From: Ferruginibacter sp.
GTDB lineage: Bacteria > Bacteroidota > Bacteroidia > Chitinophagales > Chitinophagaceae
Length of the DNA: 60,559 bases
Reading direction: 5' to 3'
Assembly: GCA_030655145.1 (NCBI GenBank)
Contig: JAURWD010000083.1
Span: 1-60,559 of the forward strand
Position 1 is the stretch's first letter, and every line of letters starts with the position of its first letter. Of the stretch, positions 1 to 8,165 are shown piece by piece. The notes beneath the pieces are model-generated. The model was not told the DNA's origin, made no database searches, and worked only from the letters and a program-made list of their open reading frames with translations. The translations under genes and the position numbers were made by a program.

Positions 1-1129
1 CCTTCCAGAGATAAATGTCATTCAAAAGACCGATCTCTGTTCTGAGCCCGGTAAAAACAAAGAAGAGCGGCAGCAACAATACCAGCGCAACATCTTCTAC
101 TTTTTCAATAAAGATGTTTCGAAACTTAATATTTTCCGGCATGATGGCGCCCGCCATAAATGCCCCGAAGAGCGCATGAATTCCAATAACTTCAGACGCG
201 TAAGAAGATAAAATAAGAATGATGAAGAATATGGCGACAACCGGTTTGCCCAGGTTCTCCCGCGTGGTATGCAGATCACCCACTCTTTTCAGGAAGGGCC
301 TTATAACTTTCAGCATCAATAACACATAACCGACAGCAAGCAGGATGATGTAAAGTGAACTTACAAAGGAACCCGCTTTCACAATGGCAATAACGGCGGC
401 AAGAACACACCAGGCTGTAATGTCATCAGTTGCGGCACAGGTTATCACGAGCGTACCGAGGCGGCTTTTATTGATCCCGCGTTCCTGCACGATGCGGGCA
501 AGAACCGGGAAGGCGGTGATGCTGAGTGCAATGCCAAGGAATAATGCAAAGGAAGAAAACTGCACACCTGCAGGCGCAAAATTATCATAGATAAAATATG
601 CCAGCCCCATACCCAGCGAGAATGGAATCACAATACTTGCATGGCTGATCACGACTGCTTCGTGCGCCTGGTTTTTGAGCACCTTCAGGTCGAGTTCCAT
701 GCCGATCACGAACATAAAAAGGATGAGCCCGATCTGGCTTAAAAACTGGAGGTTACCCAACGAAGCTACTGGAAAGAGCGCAGCACTCAACCCAGGAAAA
801 TACATCCCGGCGAAAGACGGGCCTAACAGAATCCCGGCCGCTATTTCGCCGATCACCGTGGGCTGACCGATCTTTTTACAGACCCAGCCCAGAAGCCTGG
901 CGACGAGAATAATGGTTACGATCTGGAGGAGAAGAATGGCAAGCGGATGCCGCAAATTACTGGTAACGGAAAGCAGGAATTCGGACCATTGGGATTTACC
1001 TGTTGCGGGCGTAACGACGTTGCGACCTTTTTCGAGCAGTGACCCGTGATTCATGATCCAGTACATCAGGAAGCCCGATGCGCCCACAATGAAGAAGTAA
1101 AAAAGGCTGTCTTTAAGTCTTTTCATCAT
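1..1129 (-). CDS. Monovalent cation:proton antiporter, CPA2/KefB type (partial, C-terminus off the window)
   Basis: An integral membrane antiporter that should exchange K+ or Na+ for protons. The frame runs open from the window edge, so the ORF track missed it. The product starts MMKRLKDSLFYFF and about 376 residues are visible. There is one N-terminal hydrophobic segment, a linker, then the Na_H_Exchanger domain with many membrane segments. Family landmarks are GIALSITAFPVLAR and the acidic pair in CAATDDITAW, expected to lie in the ion-binding core. The end of the domain and any TrkA-N or C-terminal regulatory part lie beyond base 1. The ATG at 1129 is preferred because the hydrophobic stretch begins at once; the ATG at 1126 is equally possible. 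It lies downstream of mqnC on the same strand with a 155-base gap that holds a 20-bp palindrome. Family call firm, ion specificity unknown. Confidence 0.9.
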   Translation of the reverse strand, partial: MMKRLKDSLFYFFIVGASGFLMYWIMNHGSLLEKGRNVVTPATGKSQWSEFLLSVTSNLRHPLAILLLQIVTIILVARLLGWVCKKIGQPTVIGEIAAGILLGPSFAGMYFPGLSAALFPVASLGNLQFLSQIGLILFMFVIGMELDLKVLKNQAHEAVVISHASIVIPFSLGMGLAYFIYDNFAPAGVQFSSFALFLGIALSITAFPVLARIVQERGINKSRLGTLVITCAATDDITAWCVLAAVIAIVKAGSFVSSLYIILLAVGYVLLMLKVIRPFLKRVGDLHTTRENLGKPVVAIFFIILILSSYASEVIGIHALFGAFMAGAIMPENIKFRNIFIEKVEDVALVLLLPLFFVFTGLRTEIGLLNDIYLWK

Positions 1130-1209
1130 TTCCGCAGCTATTGATGGATAAAATTCAATACCCGCCGGTCCAGGTCTTCCGAAAAATTCAGGCTCGCAGG
1201 TTCAGGATA

Positions 1210-1229
1210 TTTTCTGTCGCGACAGAAAA
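1210..1229. promoter_or_regulatory. Perfect 20-bp palindrome, candidate operator
   Basis: TTTTCTGTCGCGACAGAAAA reads identically on both strands. It sits between mqnC and the antiporter, about 80 bases upstream of the antiporter start. It is not followed by a T-run on the minus strand, so it is not a convincing terminator for mqnC. An operator for the antiporter gene is the simplest reading, but no regulator is known. Confidence 0.4.
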
Positions 1230-1284
1230 AAAGCCAGGCGAAAAAAAGGCAATTAATGCTATAGACCAAGCTTACGCCTGCTCG

Positions 1285-2409
1285 TTAGTAAGCGATCACC
1301 TGTTCTTCCATAACCGCGGGCATCGCACGAAATTCGTATTGCTGGTTGCGTAGTTGTGGCTCAAAACCGGCTTCACGGATAGCTTCCTGTATTCCCTTGC
1401 TGGTGAAACGGTGCGGTGCACCTGCGGCACTAACCACGTTTTCTTCGATCATGATGCTGCCAAAATCGTTGGCTCCCGCATTCAGACAAAGCTGTGCAGT
1501 TTTTTTACCAACGGTGAGCCAACTGGCCTGTATGTTTTTTACGTTGGGCAACATGATGCGACTAAGGGCGATCATGCGAATGTATTCTTCAGGAGTAGTC
1601 AAATTTTGTACGCCGCGAATCTTCGCGAGCAGGGTATCTACATCCTGGAAGGTCCAGGGAATAAAGGCAACAAAACCTTTTGCATGCTCGGGTTTGCGAC
1701 TTTGTACTTCCCGCAGTTTGACGAGGTGTTCAAAACGTTCCGTGATGGTTTCCACGTGACCAAACATCATGGTGGCACTGGTGGTAATGTTTAGTTTGTG
1801 CGCTTCATGCATAATGTCGAGCCATTCCTGGCTGCCACATTTTCCCTTGCTGATGAGGCGCCTAACCCTATCCGTTAGTATCTCAGCACCGGGGCCCGGA
1901 AGACTGTCGAGCCCGGCCTCTTTCAACGCCATCAAAACTTCCCGGTGAGTACTTTTTTCCAGCTTTGTGATATGCGCAACCTCTGGTGGTCCCAGGGTAT
2001 GCAGTTTAATATTTGGGTACAGGCTTTTCAGTTCCCGGAACAAACCAACATAGTATGCCAGGCCAAGATCAGGGTGATGACCGCCTTGCAGTAACAGTTG
2101 TTCGCCACCGTAGCGAATGGTTTCTTCGATCTTCTTTTTGTATGTTTCTATATCGGTAATGTATGCTTCGGGATGACCGGGTATGCGGTAGAAATTGCAG
2201 AACTTACAGTTCGCGATGCATACGTTCGTTGTATTTAGATTTCGGTCGATGATCCAGGTAACTTTTCCGTGCGGAACCTGCTTCTTTCGCAACTCATCCG
2301 CTACATACATCAACTCGGTCAAAGCCGCATTTTCGAAGAGGTAAACGCCTTCTTCTACCGAGAGAAATTCGAAGTCCACGGCTTTCTTTAACAGGTCATT
2401 TATATCCAT
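1285..2409 (-). CDS. mqnC: Cyclic dehypoxanthinyl futalosine synthase MqnC
   Basis: Radical SAM enzyme of the futalosine route to menaquinone. It cyclises dehypoxanthinyl futalosine to the cyclic product that is later processed to the naphthoquinone ring. The 374-residue length is normal for the family. The iron-sulfur cluster motif CIANCKFC (Cys64, Cys68, Cys71) follows the MqnC-typical lead-in WIIDRNLNTTNV. GGEQLLLQGGHHPDL and the late ASWLTVGKK segment are also family-like. MqnE, the paralogous aminofutalosine synthase, is the main alternative; the sequence around the cluster fits MqnC better. No other menaquinone gene is next to it here, which is common in Bacteroidota. It implies a menaquinone-based respiratory chain. 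Confidence 0.93.
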   Translation of the reverse strand: MDINDLLKKAVDFEFLSVEEGVYLFENAALTELMYVADELRKKQVPHGKVTWIIDRNLNTTNVCIANCKFCNFYRIPGHPEAYITDIETYKKKIEETIRYGGEQLLLQGGHHPDLGLAYYVGLFRELKSLYPNIKLHTLGPPEVAHITKLEKSTHREVLMALKEAGLDSLPGPGAEILTDRVRRLISKGKCGSQEWLDIMHEAHKLNITTSATMMFGHVETITERFEHLVKLREVQSRKPEHAKGFVAFIPWTFQDVDTLLAKIRGVQNLTTPEEYIRMIALSRIMLPNVKNIQASWLTVGKKTAQLCLNAGANDFGSIMIEENVVSAAGAPHRFTSKGIQEAIREAGFEPQLRNQQYEFRAMPAVMEEQVIAY

Positions 2410-2453
2410 AAACCATTTATAAAATTATTGGCAAAAGTACATCCATTACGTTG

Positions 2454-2461
2454 TATATTTA
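2454..2461 (+). promoter_or_regulatory. Possible -7 promoter element (TATATTTA) upstream of the aspartyl protease
   Basis: TATATTTA resembles the Bacteroidota -7 element TAnnTTTG, with a TTG 23 bases upstream as a weak -33 box. It lies 12 bases before the ATG of the next gene, in the short divergent space shared with mqnC. Weak match. Confidence 0.25.
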
Positions 2462-2473
2462 GTTATCTGCTTT

Positions 2474-3664
2474 ATGAACAAATTAATATGTATACTTGGT
2501 TTACTTATCTCTGGTGTTGTTTGTAAGGGGCAGGAAATCTTAACTCCACCGCTCCAGGCTAAATTCATTACCCGTTTTCCTTTTAAACAATACAGTGGTG
2601 GTGTGATGGTGGTACGGGCCCAGCTCGGAGATATTCCAGACACCTTAAATTTCATTCTCGATACAGGCAGTGGGGGCATTTCGCTGGACTCCGCAACATG
2701 CGCATATTTTCAATTAAAACCTACTCCCTCAGATACAACCATTAAGGGTATGGGGGGCGAGCACAAGGTTAGTTTTATGTTTAACCAGCGGCTTCATTTT
2801 CCCGGGCTTACCCTCGAGCGCCTTAATTTTCATGTGAATGATTATGAGGTCTTAAGCAGTGTATATGGTGAAAAAATTGATGGTATCATCGGGTACAGTT
2901 TTTTTAGCAGGTACCTGGTCAAAATTGATTTTGACAGCTCAAGGCTGGAAGTATTTTCGCCAGGCGAAATGGCTTACCCCCGTGGCGGTCATACGCTGCG
3001 CCCGGCCTTTACAACGCTCCCCATTCAGAACCTGATGATCCGCGATCGTCGTAAACTGAACTTCAATTTTTACTTTGATACAGGAGCCGGTTTGTGTTTT
3101 CTCCTGAGCGAACGCTTTGCAAAAGACAGCAGCGTGTTGGACCCGAAGCGCAAAACCTTTTCTACCCAGGCTGAAGGCATGGGTGGCCGGCTTGAAATGC
3201 GCATAACCGTATTGAAGACTGTACAAGTTGGACCGTATCGTTTTCGCAATGTGCCAACCTATTTATATGATGATGATTTTAATGTGACCTCGTACCCGTT
3301 TGTGGGCGGACTCCTCGGAAACGATTTGCTGCGCCGGTTTAATATGATCGTCAACTATCCAAAAAGAGAAATTAACCTGTTGCCGAATTCTCATTATAAA
3401 GATGCTTTTGACTATGCATATACCGGTATGGCAGTTTATTACCTGGACGGATTGATCGTGATTGAAGATATTATCGCGGGATCACCGGCCGACAGAGCAG
3501 GATTAAAAAAAGATGATGTCATCATTGGGGTGAATTACAATTTTTCGAATAACATCATGCAATACAAAACCGTTTTGCAGACTCCGAATGAAAAAGTTAA
3601 ACTTACGATCAGCCGCGGCAAAGAACTCCTGATGCTTACCATCAAGCCCGCAAGTATCCTTTAG
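2474..3664 (+). CDS. Secreted aspartyl protease with C-terminal PDZ domain
   Basis: 396 residues. An N-terminal hydrophobic signal (MNKLICILGLLISGVVC) directs export; a Cys at the end of the hydrophobic stretch could be lipidated, but the +2 context is not decisive. Two pepsin/retropepsin-like catalytic motifs are visible, FILDTGSGGISLD near residue 57 and FYFDTGAGLCF near residue 198. Both DTG aspartates of a single-chain bilobed protease are therefore present. A PDZ-type domain follows near residue 315 (GLIVIEDIIAGSPADRAGLKKDDVI). This layout is a recognised Bacteroidota family, often annotated as aspartyl protease family or PDZ domain protein; the substrate is unknown. It is divergent from mqnC. 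Confidence 0.88.
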   Translation: MNKLICILGLLISGVVCKGQEILTPPLQAKFITRFPFKQYSGGVMVVRAQLGDIPDTLNFILDTGSGGISLDSATCAYFQLKPTPSDTTIKGMGGEHKVSFMFNQRLHFPGLTLERLNFHVNDYEVLSSVYGEKIDGIIGYSFFSRYLVKIDFDSSRLEVFSPGEMAYPRGGHTLRPAFTTLPIQNLMIRDRRKLNFNFYFDTGAGLCFLLSERFAKDSSVLDPKRKTFSTQAEGMGGRLEMRITVLKTVQVGPYRFRNVPTYLYDDDFNVTSYPFVGGLLGNDLLRRFNMIVNYPKREINLLPNSHYKDAFDYAYTGMAVYYLDGLIVIEDIIAGSPADRAGLKKDDVIIGVNYNFSNNIMQYKTVLQTPNEKVKLTISRGKELLMLTIKPASIL

Positions 3665-3771
3665 ACAGCCCTGGCAAAATTTCTCTCAAACTGCATCCCT
3701 TTCCCGTTCTCCCAGCCTGTCACAGTTGATTTTTAAAAGATTTATGCAAAATGTATTACTCCTTCTCTCCT

Positions 3772-3779
3772 TAACTTTG
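3772..3779 (+). promoter_or_regulatory. -7-like element TAACTTTG just before the M16 operon
   Basis: An exact match to the Bacteroidota -7 consensus TAnnTTTG ends four bases before the ATG at 3784. If used, the transcript would be nearly leaderless. No good TTTG -33 box is found at 18-20 bases upstream, so the call is tentative. Confidence 0.35.
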
Positions 3780-3783
3780 CCGC

Positions 3784-5022
3784 ATGATTCAGTTTGATAA
3801 GTTTGCCCTGGATAACGGATTAAGGGTAGTGGTGCACGAAGATAAAAGCACACCCATGGTAGTAGTCAATGTGATTTTTGACGTTGGTGCCCGGGATGAA
3901 AATCCGCAGAAAACTGGTTTTGCCCATTTGTTTGAACACTTAATGTTTGGCGGAAGCGTAAACATTCCTGAGTATGATGAGCCGTTACAAATGGCTGGGG
4001 GAGAAAACAACGCTTTCACCACAAACGATCTTACCAACTATTATTGCCAGCTACCGGCTGAAAATATCGAAACAGCCTTTTGGCTGGAAAGTGATCGCAT
4101 GCTAAGCCTGGCCTTTGATGAAAAAAGCCTGGAAGTGCAACGTAAGGTTGTATGCGAAGAATTTAAAGAGCATTATATCAACAAGCCTTACGGCGATGCC
4201 TGGCATAAACTACGCGGCCTGGCATACACTACCCATCCCTACAGGTGGATGACGATCGGGAAAGAATTGAAGCATGTTGAAGATGCTACTTTGCAGGATG
4301 TAAAAGATTTTTTCAACAAACATTATACGCCAAGTAACGCCATCCTGGTAGTGGCCGGAAATGTTACCTTGGATAAGGTGAAGGAACTCGCAGACAAGTG
4401 GTTCGGATCCATTCCCGCAGGCGATAAATACAATCGTGATCTTCCCCTGGAGCCGCAGCAAACAGCTCCGCGATCTTTGGAAGTTCGGGCCAATGTTCCG
4501 CTCGATGCCTTGTACAAATGCTGGCACATTTACCCGCGCTTAGACAGGCGCTATTACATTACCGATCTTATTACCGAGATATTAAGTGGTGGTGGTTCTT
4601 CCCGCCTGTTCCAGGCGTTGGTGAAAGAAAAAAAATTGTTCAGCAACATTGATTGTTCGCATTATGGCAGTACAGATGCCGGCTTACTTTCCATTGAAGG
4701 CAAACTGGTGAAAGGTGTGAATATGCAGGACGCCGAACAGGCGCTCATGGAAGAGATCATCAAACTCCAGGAAGAAGGCATCAGTGAAAAAGAGCTGGAA
4801 AAAGTGAAGAACAAAACCGAGAGCATGATGGCCTTTGAAGATATGAGCGTGATGAACCGGGCCACCAGCCTGGCCATGTATGAGCTCCTCGGTGACGCCA
4901 ACCTCATCAATACCGAACTCGAAAGTTATAATTCTGTTACCCGCGATGAGATCCTGCAGGAAAGCAGGGTCATTTTCAATGAGAACAACAGCAACACCCT
5001 TTACTATTTTGCAAACAACTAG
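3784..5022 (+). CDS. M16 family zinc metallopeptidase, catalytic subunit
   Basis: 412 residues, the usual size of the small processing-peptidase-like M16B subunits. The inverted zinc motif HLFEH is intact (His48, Glu51, His52), with the distal zinc-ligand glutamate expected in VVCEEFKEH about 75 residues later. The N-terminal half is the M16 catalytic domain and the C-terminal half the M16C domain. No signal peptide is seen, so it is probably cytoplasmic. The next gene begins one base after this stop and encodes a related protein lacking the zinc motif. This is the classic arrangement of an active/inactive heterodimer, like mitochondrial processing peptidase. The substrate cannot be told from sequence. 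Confidence 0.93.
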   Translation: MIQFDKFALDNGLRVVVHEDKSTPMVVVNVIFDVGARDENPQKTGFAHLFEHLMFGGSVNIPEYDEPLQMAGGENNAFTTNDLTNYYCQLPAENIETAFWLESDRMLSLAFDEKSLEVQRKVVCEEFKEHYINKPYGDAWHKLRGLAYTTHPYRWMTIGKELKHVEDATLQDVKDFFNKHYTPSNAILVVAGNVTLDKVKELADKWFGSIPAGDKYNRDLPLEPQQTAPRSLEVRANVPLDALYKCWHIYPRLDRRYYITDLITEILSGGGSSRLFQALVKEKKLFSNIDCSHYGSTDAGLLSIEGKLVKGVNMQDAEQALMEEIIKLQEEGISEKELEKVKNKTESMMAFEDMSVMNRATSLAMYELLGDANLINTELESYNSVTRDEILQESRVIFNENNSNTLYYFANN

Positions 5023-5023
5023 A

Positions 5024-6301
5024 ATGAACCGAACCATCGCCCCAGTTATAAAAGACGCTATAGAATTCGAACTTCCGCTTAAACTTTACGATAAATACAT
5101 ACTCGACAATGGGGTAGAAGTTTATGCCATCAACGGTGGTGCCCAGGATGTGTTGCAGGTGGAACTGGTGTTTTATGCAGGCAACAGTTACGAAGAAAAA
5201 AATGGTGTGGCAGCAGCCACGAATTACCTGTTGAAAAATGGCACCTCAACTAAAACGGCCTTCCAGATAAATGAACACTTCGAGTTTTATGGTTCGTACT
5301 GTAACCGTGCCTGTTATAATGAGACCGCAGTCGTATCGCTGCATACCCTCAGTAAACATTTGCCTGAATTATTACCCGTGATGAAGGAAATGATCACTGA
5401 CTCAATTTTCTCGGAAGAGGAATTGGAAACCTACAAACAAAACACGAAGCAAAAACTTACGGTTAACCTGCAGAAATGTGATTTTGTAGCGAACCGACTC
5501 ATTGATGCCTGCCTGTTTGGCGAAACCCATCCCTATGGTAAATACCTGGTGGCCGGGGATTATGAAGCGCTTACCAGGGAACAATTACAAGCGCATTTCG
5601 AGAAATACTATGTGCACGGTCGCTGTATCATTTTTGTCGGCGGAAAACTTCCCGACAACATTGAAACATTATTGAACCAGTCTTTTGGTAAACTGGCGAT
5701 CGGGCCCCGCGAGATCACAACTTTCGTTTATCCGCCGGTGGTAGCTTCACAAAGAAAACTGCGGATCACCAATGATCCTGAAGGAGTGCAGGGAGCTATT
5801 CGTATCGCCCGGTCGTTTCCTGACCGTCATCATCCCGACTTTATGGGTGTAATGGTGTTGAATACAGTTTTTGGTGGCTTCTTCGGCTCCCGCCTGATGA
5901 GCAATATCCGGGAAGAAAAAGGGTATACTTATGGAATTCACAGCTATGTGCAAAACCACATCGGTGAAACAGCCTGGCTTGTAAGTACCGAAGCCGGCAA
6001 AGATGTAACGGAAGCAACGGTTGAAGAGGTTTACAAGGAGATGAAAATTTTACGGGAAGAATTGATCGACGAAGAAGAATTGCTGCTTGTGCGAAATTAT
6101 ATGATCGGGTCTATCCTTGGTGACCTGGACGGTCCCTTCCACATCATCGGTCGTTGGAAAAATATAATTTTGAACAACCTCGACGAACAGTATTTTTATG
6201 ACTCAATAAAAACGATAAAAACGATCTCCGCGGAATCATTGCAGGAGCTGTCACAAAAATACTTGCAGCCGGATGACTTTTATGAATTGGTAGTCATTTA
6301 G
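5024..6301 (+). CDS. M16 family peptidase-like protein, non-catalytic partner
   Basis: 425 residues from ATG 5024. The ORF track extends the frame upstream to 4880, but that part lies inside the preceding gene; the ATG one base after its stop is the natural start. The fold is M16: NGVEVYAINGG at the N-terminus, and GGFFGSRLMSNIREEKGYTYGI in the C-terminal domain, which carries the Arg/Tyr substrate-binding motif. The position that should hold HxxEH reads VAAATNYLLKNG, so zinc ligands and the catalytic Glu are missing. It probably forms a complex with the upstream active subunit and supplies the Arg/Tyr substrate pocket. Translational coupling is likely. Confidence 0.9.
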   Translation: MNRTIAPVIKDAIEFELPLKLYDKYILDNGVEVYAINGGAQDVLQVELVFYAGNSYEEKNGVAAATNYLLKNGTSTKTAFQINEHFEFYGSYCNRACYNETAVVSLHTLSKHLPELLPVMKEMITDSIFSEEELETYKQNTKQKLTVNLQKCDFVANRLIDACLFGETHPYGKYLVAGDYEALTREQLQAHFEKYYVHGRCIIFVGGKLPDNIETLLNQSFGKLAIGPREITTFVYPPVVASQRKLRITNDPEGVQGAIRIARSFPDRHHPDFMGVMVLNTVFGGFFGSRLMSNIREEKGYTYGIHSYVQNHIGETAWLVSTEAGKDVTEATVEEVYKEMKILREELIDEEELLLVRNYMIGSILGDLDGPFHIIGRWKNIILNNLDEQYFYDSIKTIKTISAESLQELSQKYLQPDDFYELVVI

Positions 6302-6332
6302 GATTTTCCGCTTTACACGATTGCCAACTGCC

Positions 6333-6728
6333 ATGATATTTAAGAACCACGAGAAGCCAATCAAGACCAATCAATTTTTAATTAAAATTTTGATCACAAC
6401 GGTCAATGCATTCGTGCTGCAATACATTGTGCCCGGCATAAAATTCCGCAGCATCTTTACCGCGCTCTTTGTTGCCATCATTCTCGCTTTGCTCGACGCA
6501 CTCATTAAACCCTTGTTGGTCATACTCACCCTCCCGGTTACCATCATTACGCTCGGCTTATTTTTATTTGCCATCAACGCTTTTATCGTCCTCATCGCCG
6601 AATACATTGTGCCGGGGTTCGAGGTCCAAAGCTTCTGGCATGCCTTTCTTTTTAGCCTCCTGCTTTCCTTATTCAATTCGTTTGTGCATAAGCGGGCCTT
6701 TCCAAAAGAAAAGGCCGCCCGCCCATAA
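6333..6728 (+). CDS. Small 4-TM membrane protein, phage-holin-family type (PF04020-like)
   Basis: 131 residues from ATG 6333. The ORF track begins at an upstream TTG (6321), which is less likely. Four hydrophobic segments make up most of the chain: around VNAFVLQYIVPG, FVAIILALLDALIKPLL, ITLGLFLFAINAFIVLIAEY and FWHAFLFSLLLSLFNS. The repeated YIVPG motif and the short NxF/LDxLIKP pattern are typical of the family annotated as phage holin family / Mycobacteria 4 TM. There is no lysis cassette, so the holin name is historical. It starts 31 bases after the M16 pair and is probably in the same operon. Function unknown. Confidence 0.85.
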   Translation: MIFKNHEKPIKTNQFLIKILITTVNAFVLQYIVPGIKFRSIFTALFVAIILALLDALIKPLLVILTLPVTIITLGLFLFAINAFIVLIAEYIVPGFEVQSFWHAFLFSLLLSLFNSFVHKRAFPKEKAARP

Positions 6729-6741
6729 ATTTTCAATTCGG

Positions 6742-7926
6742 TTATTGAATGGTCATATTAAATTGCTTTGCTTGCTTACGCAGGATATTTTCAATTTCTG
6801 ATTCCAGTGTTACAGCTGCATTTGCGCCCGCATTCTTTTGTTTTTGAGCTTTTAGGTAGCCCTCTCTTTTTACCGAAGTTTCAGCGATCTGCTGCTGTAT
6901 CAGGTCACGTTCCCTATTTTTATTGGCAACAATCGTTTTAATTTCTGTGCGGGTCTTTTTTTGGAGGCTATCTGGGAGCGATTTCATCTCAACTTTTTCC
7001 AGGAAGCTTTTGTCAGCTGCGCTTGCATCTACCAGGTCCCAATGATTGTTGTTGTACAATTCTTTTTTTCCTTTTACCGCTACGCGTTTTGCTGCGACCG
7101 ATTTATTCATCGAGTAATTCATTTTGTCAACGTCTGCCTGCACTTCATAATTCTTTTCACCCTCCTTTCCATAAGCGATGTACGTCCGGTTTAATGATTC
7201 GTTCAGGGAGAAAAGCGTGCTGTCATATGGTGTTGGAATATCATCGATCGCCGCGTCCTGGTTGATATTTGTAAAGCTGCCGGTACCGCATTCACCCGTC
7301 AGGTTCCAATGCTCCCGGATGCCGTCCATCCTGTTGCCGCAATAAATTGTATTCACCAGCACGCCTTTCTTTTTAGCTGCTGCGCAAGCGGTCGTAAACG
7401 ATACCCTGCCTTGCAGGAAATCCTCATTACCGGCGATGAAGATCACTTTGTAATTCGTGTTCGCGGTATCCCAGTTTAAATCCGTCAGCGAAGTGTACAT
7501 GACCTGTCCACAATATTCATCACCGCCAAAGGTTTTTAATGCGAACAAAGTTTTTGATAGCTGGTCCAAATCGGAGGTAAAGCCACTCAGTTGTTTCACG
7601 AAACCTGATTTTACATCGTTGCTTGGCCGCCCATACTCATACAATGCAATCTCAATTTTTGGAGCAACATCATTGCCGCACCTGGTGCGCCCAAGCACGG
7701 TGGCCATGTTCCATAACTGCGCCTTAGCCTGTTCGATGAGGCCATCCATACTGTTGCTGACATCCAGTAAAATGGCGACTTGAATTTTGGGTGTTTTTGC
7801 CGGGAGAACATTTTTTTCTTGCGGGATAATCACCGGTTGCCGTTCGGATCCCGGCCTGGAAATTAAACCTGCGAAAGCGAGTAACGAGAGTAACAAGGGA
7901 ACTGCTGCAAACAAATATTTTTTCAT
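6742..7926 (-). CDS. Secreted VWA domain protein
   Basis: 394 residues from ATG 7926, where a clear signal peptide starts (MKKYLFAAVPLLLSLLAFAG). The ORF track begins nine codons earlier without support. The von Willebrand factor A domain opens with the intact metal-ion-dependent adhesion site DVSNSMDG (Asp55, Ser57, Ser59) and contains KVIFIAGNEDFLQG later in the fold. The C-terminal third is charged and helical with Lys/Gln/Glu-rich stretches, likely coiled coil, ending in IENILRKQAKQF. It would act in the periplasm or on the surface as a binding protein. It converges on the holin-type gene with only 13 bases between the stops. Ligand unknown. Confidence 0.88.
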   Translation of the reverse strand: MKKYLFAAVPLLLSLLAFAGLISRPGSERQPVIIPQEKNVLPAKTPKIQVAILLDVSNSMDGLIEQAKAQLWNMATVLGRTRCGNDVAPKIEIALYEYGRPSNDVKSGFVKQLSGFTSDLDQLSKTLFALKTFGGDEYCGQVMYTSLTDLNWDTANTNYKVIFIAGNEDFLQGRVSFTTACAAAKKKGVLVNTIYCGNRMDGIREHWNLTGECGTGSFTNINQDAAIDDIPTPYDSTLFSLNESLNRTYIAYGKEGEKNYEVQADVDKMNYSMNKSVAAKRVAVKGKKELYNNNHWDLVDASAADKSFLEKVEMKSLPDSLQKKTRTEIKTIVANKNRERDLIQQQIAETSVKREGYLKAQKQKNAGANAAVTLESEIENILRKQAKQFNMTIQ

Positions 7927-7993
7927 ACTGGTGGTTTTATTCCATGGATGCACTGATCATTTCGATTACATAATTTTTTAGTTTTCCTAACTT

Positions 7994-8119
7994 TTATTTA
8001 ACGAATGCTTTTCCATACACACCGCTGAGGCCACTGCAGCCGGTAAAAATTATCGGGGCTTCTACTAATTTCCCACGCCGTTTCAAAAACTTCGTTGAAG
8101 CTATAATTGTTACCTTCAT
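7994..8119 (-). other. Small coding-like frame (41 codons), possible repeat-derived ORF
   Basis: Too short for the ORF track. It starts at ATG 8119 and ends in TAA, encoding a product beginning MKVTIIASTKFLKRRGK and ending GVYGKAFVK. Composition is protein-like. A related, frameshifted and shortened version seems to lie at 11953-12100 (start MIVTVSVS, then APVIF against APIIF here). It lies antisense between the VWA gene and the E1 gene. It could be a tiny gene or the edge of a dispersed element; I do not recognise it. Confidence 0.3.
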
Positions 8120-8165
8120 GCTGAAATCAATCTTGCCATATCATCGTTTCAAATAACACCTGTTC

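Noticed and set aside
384-866. Plus-strand ORFs of 68 and 63 residues
   Set aside because: They are antisense shadows of the truncated antiporter, whose minus-strand translation shows clear family motifs.
1346-1794. Plus ORFs of 137 and 146 residues opposite mqnC
   Set aside because: Both run antisense to mqnC, which has an unambiguous radical SAM motif.
6333-6728. Prophage lysis holin
   Set aside because: The family name suggests it, but there is no endolysin or other phage gene, and it sits behind a peptidase operon.
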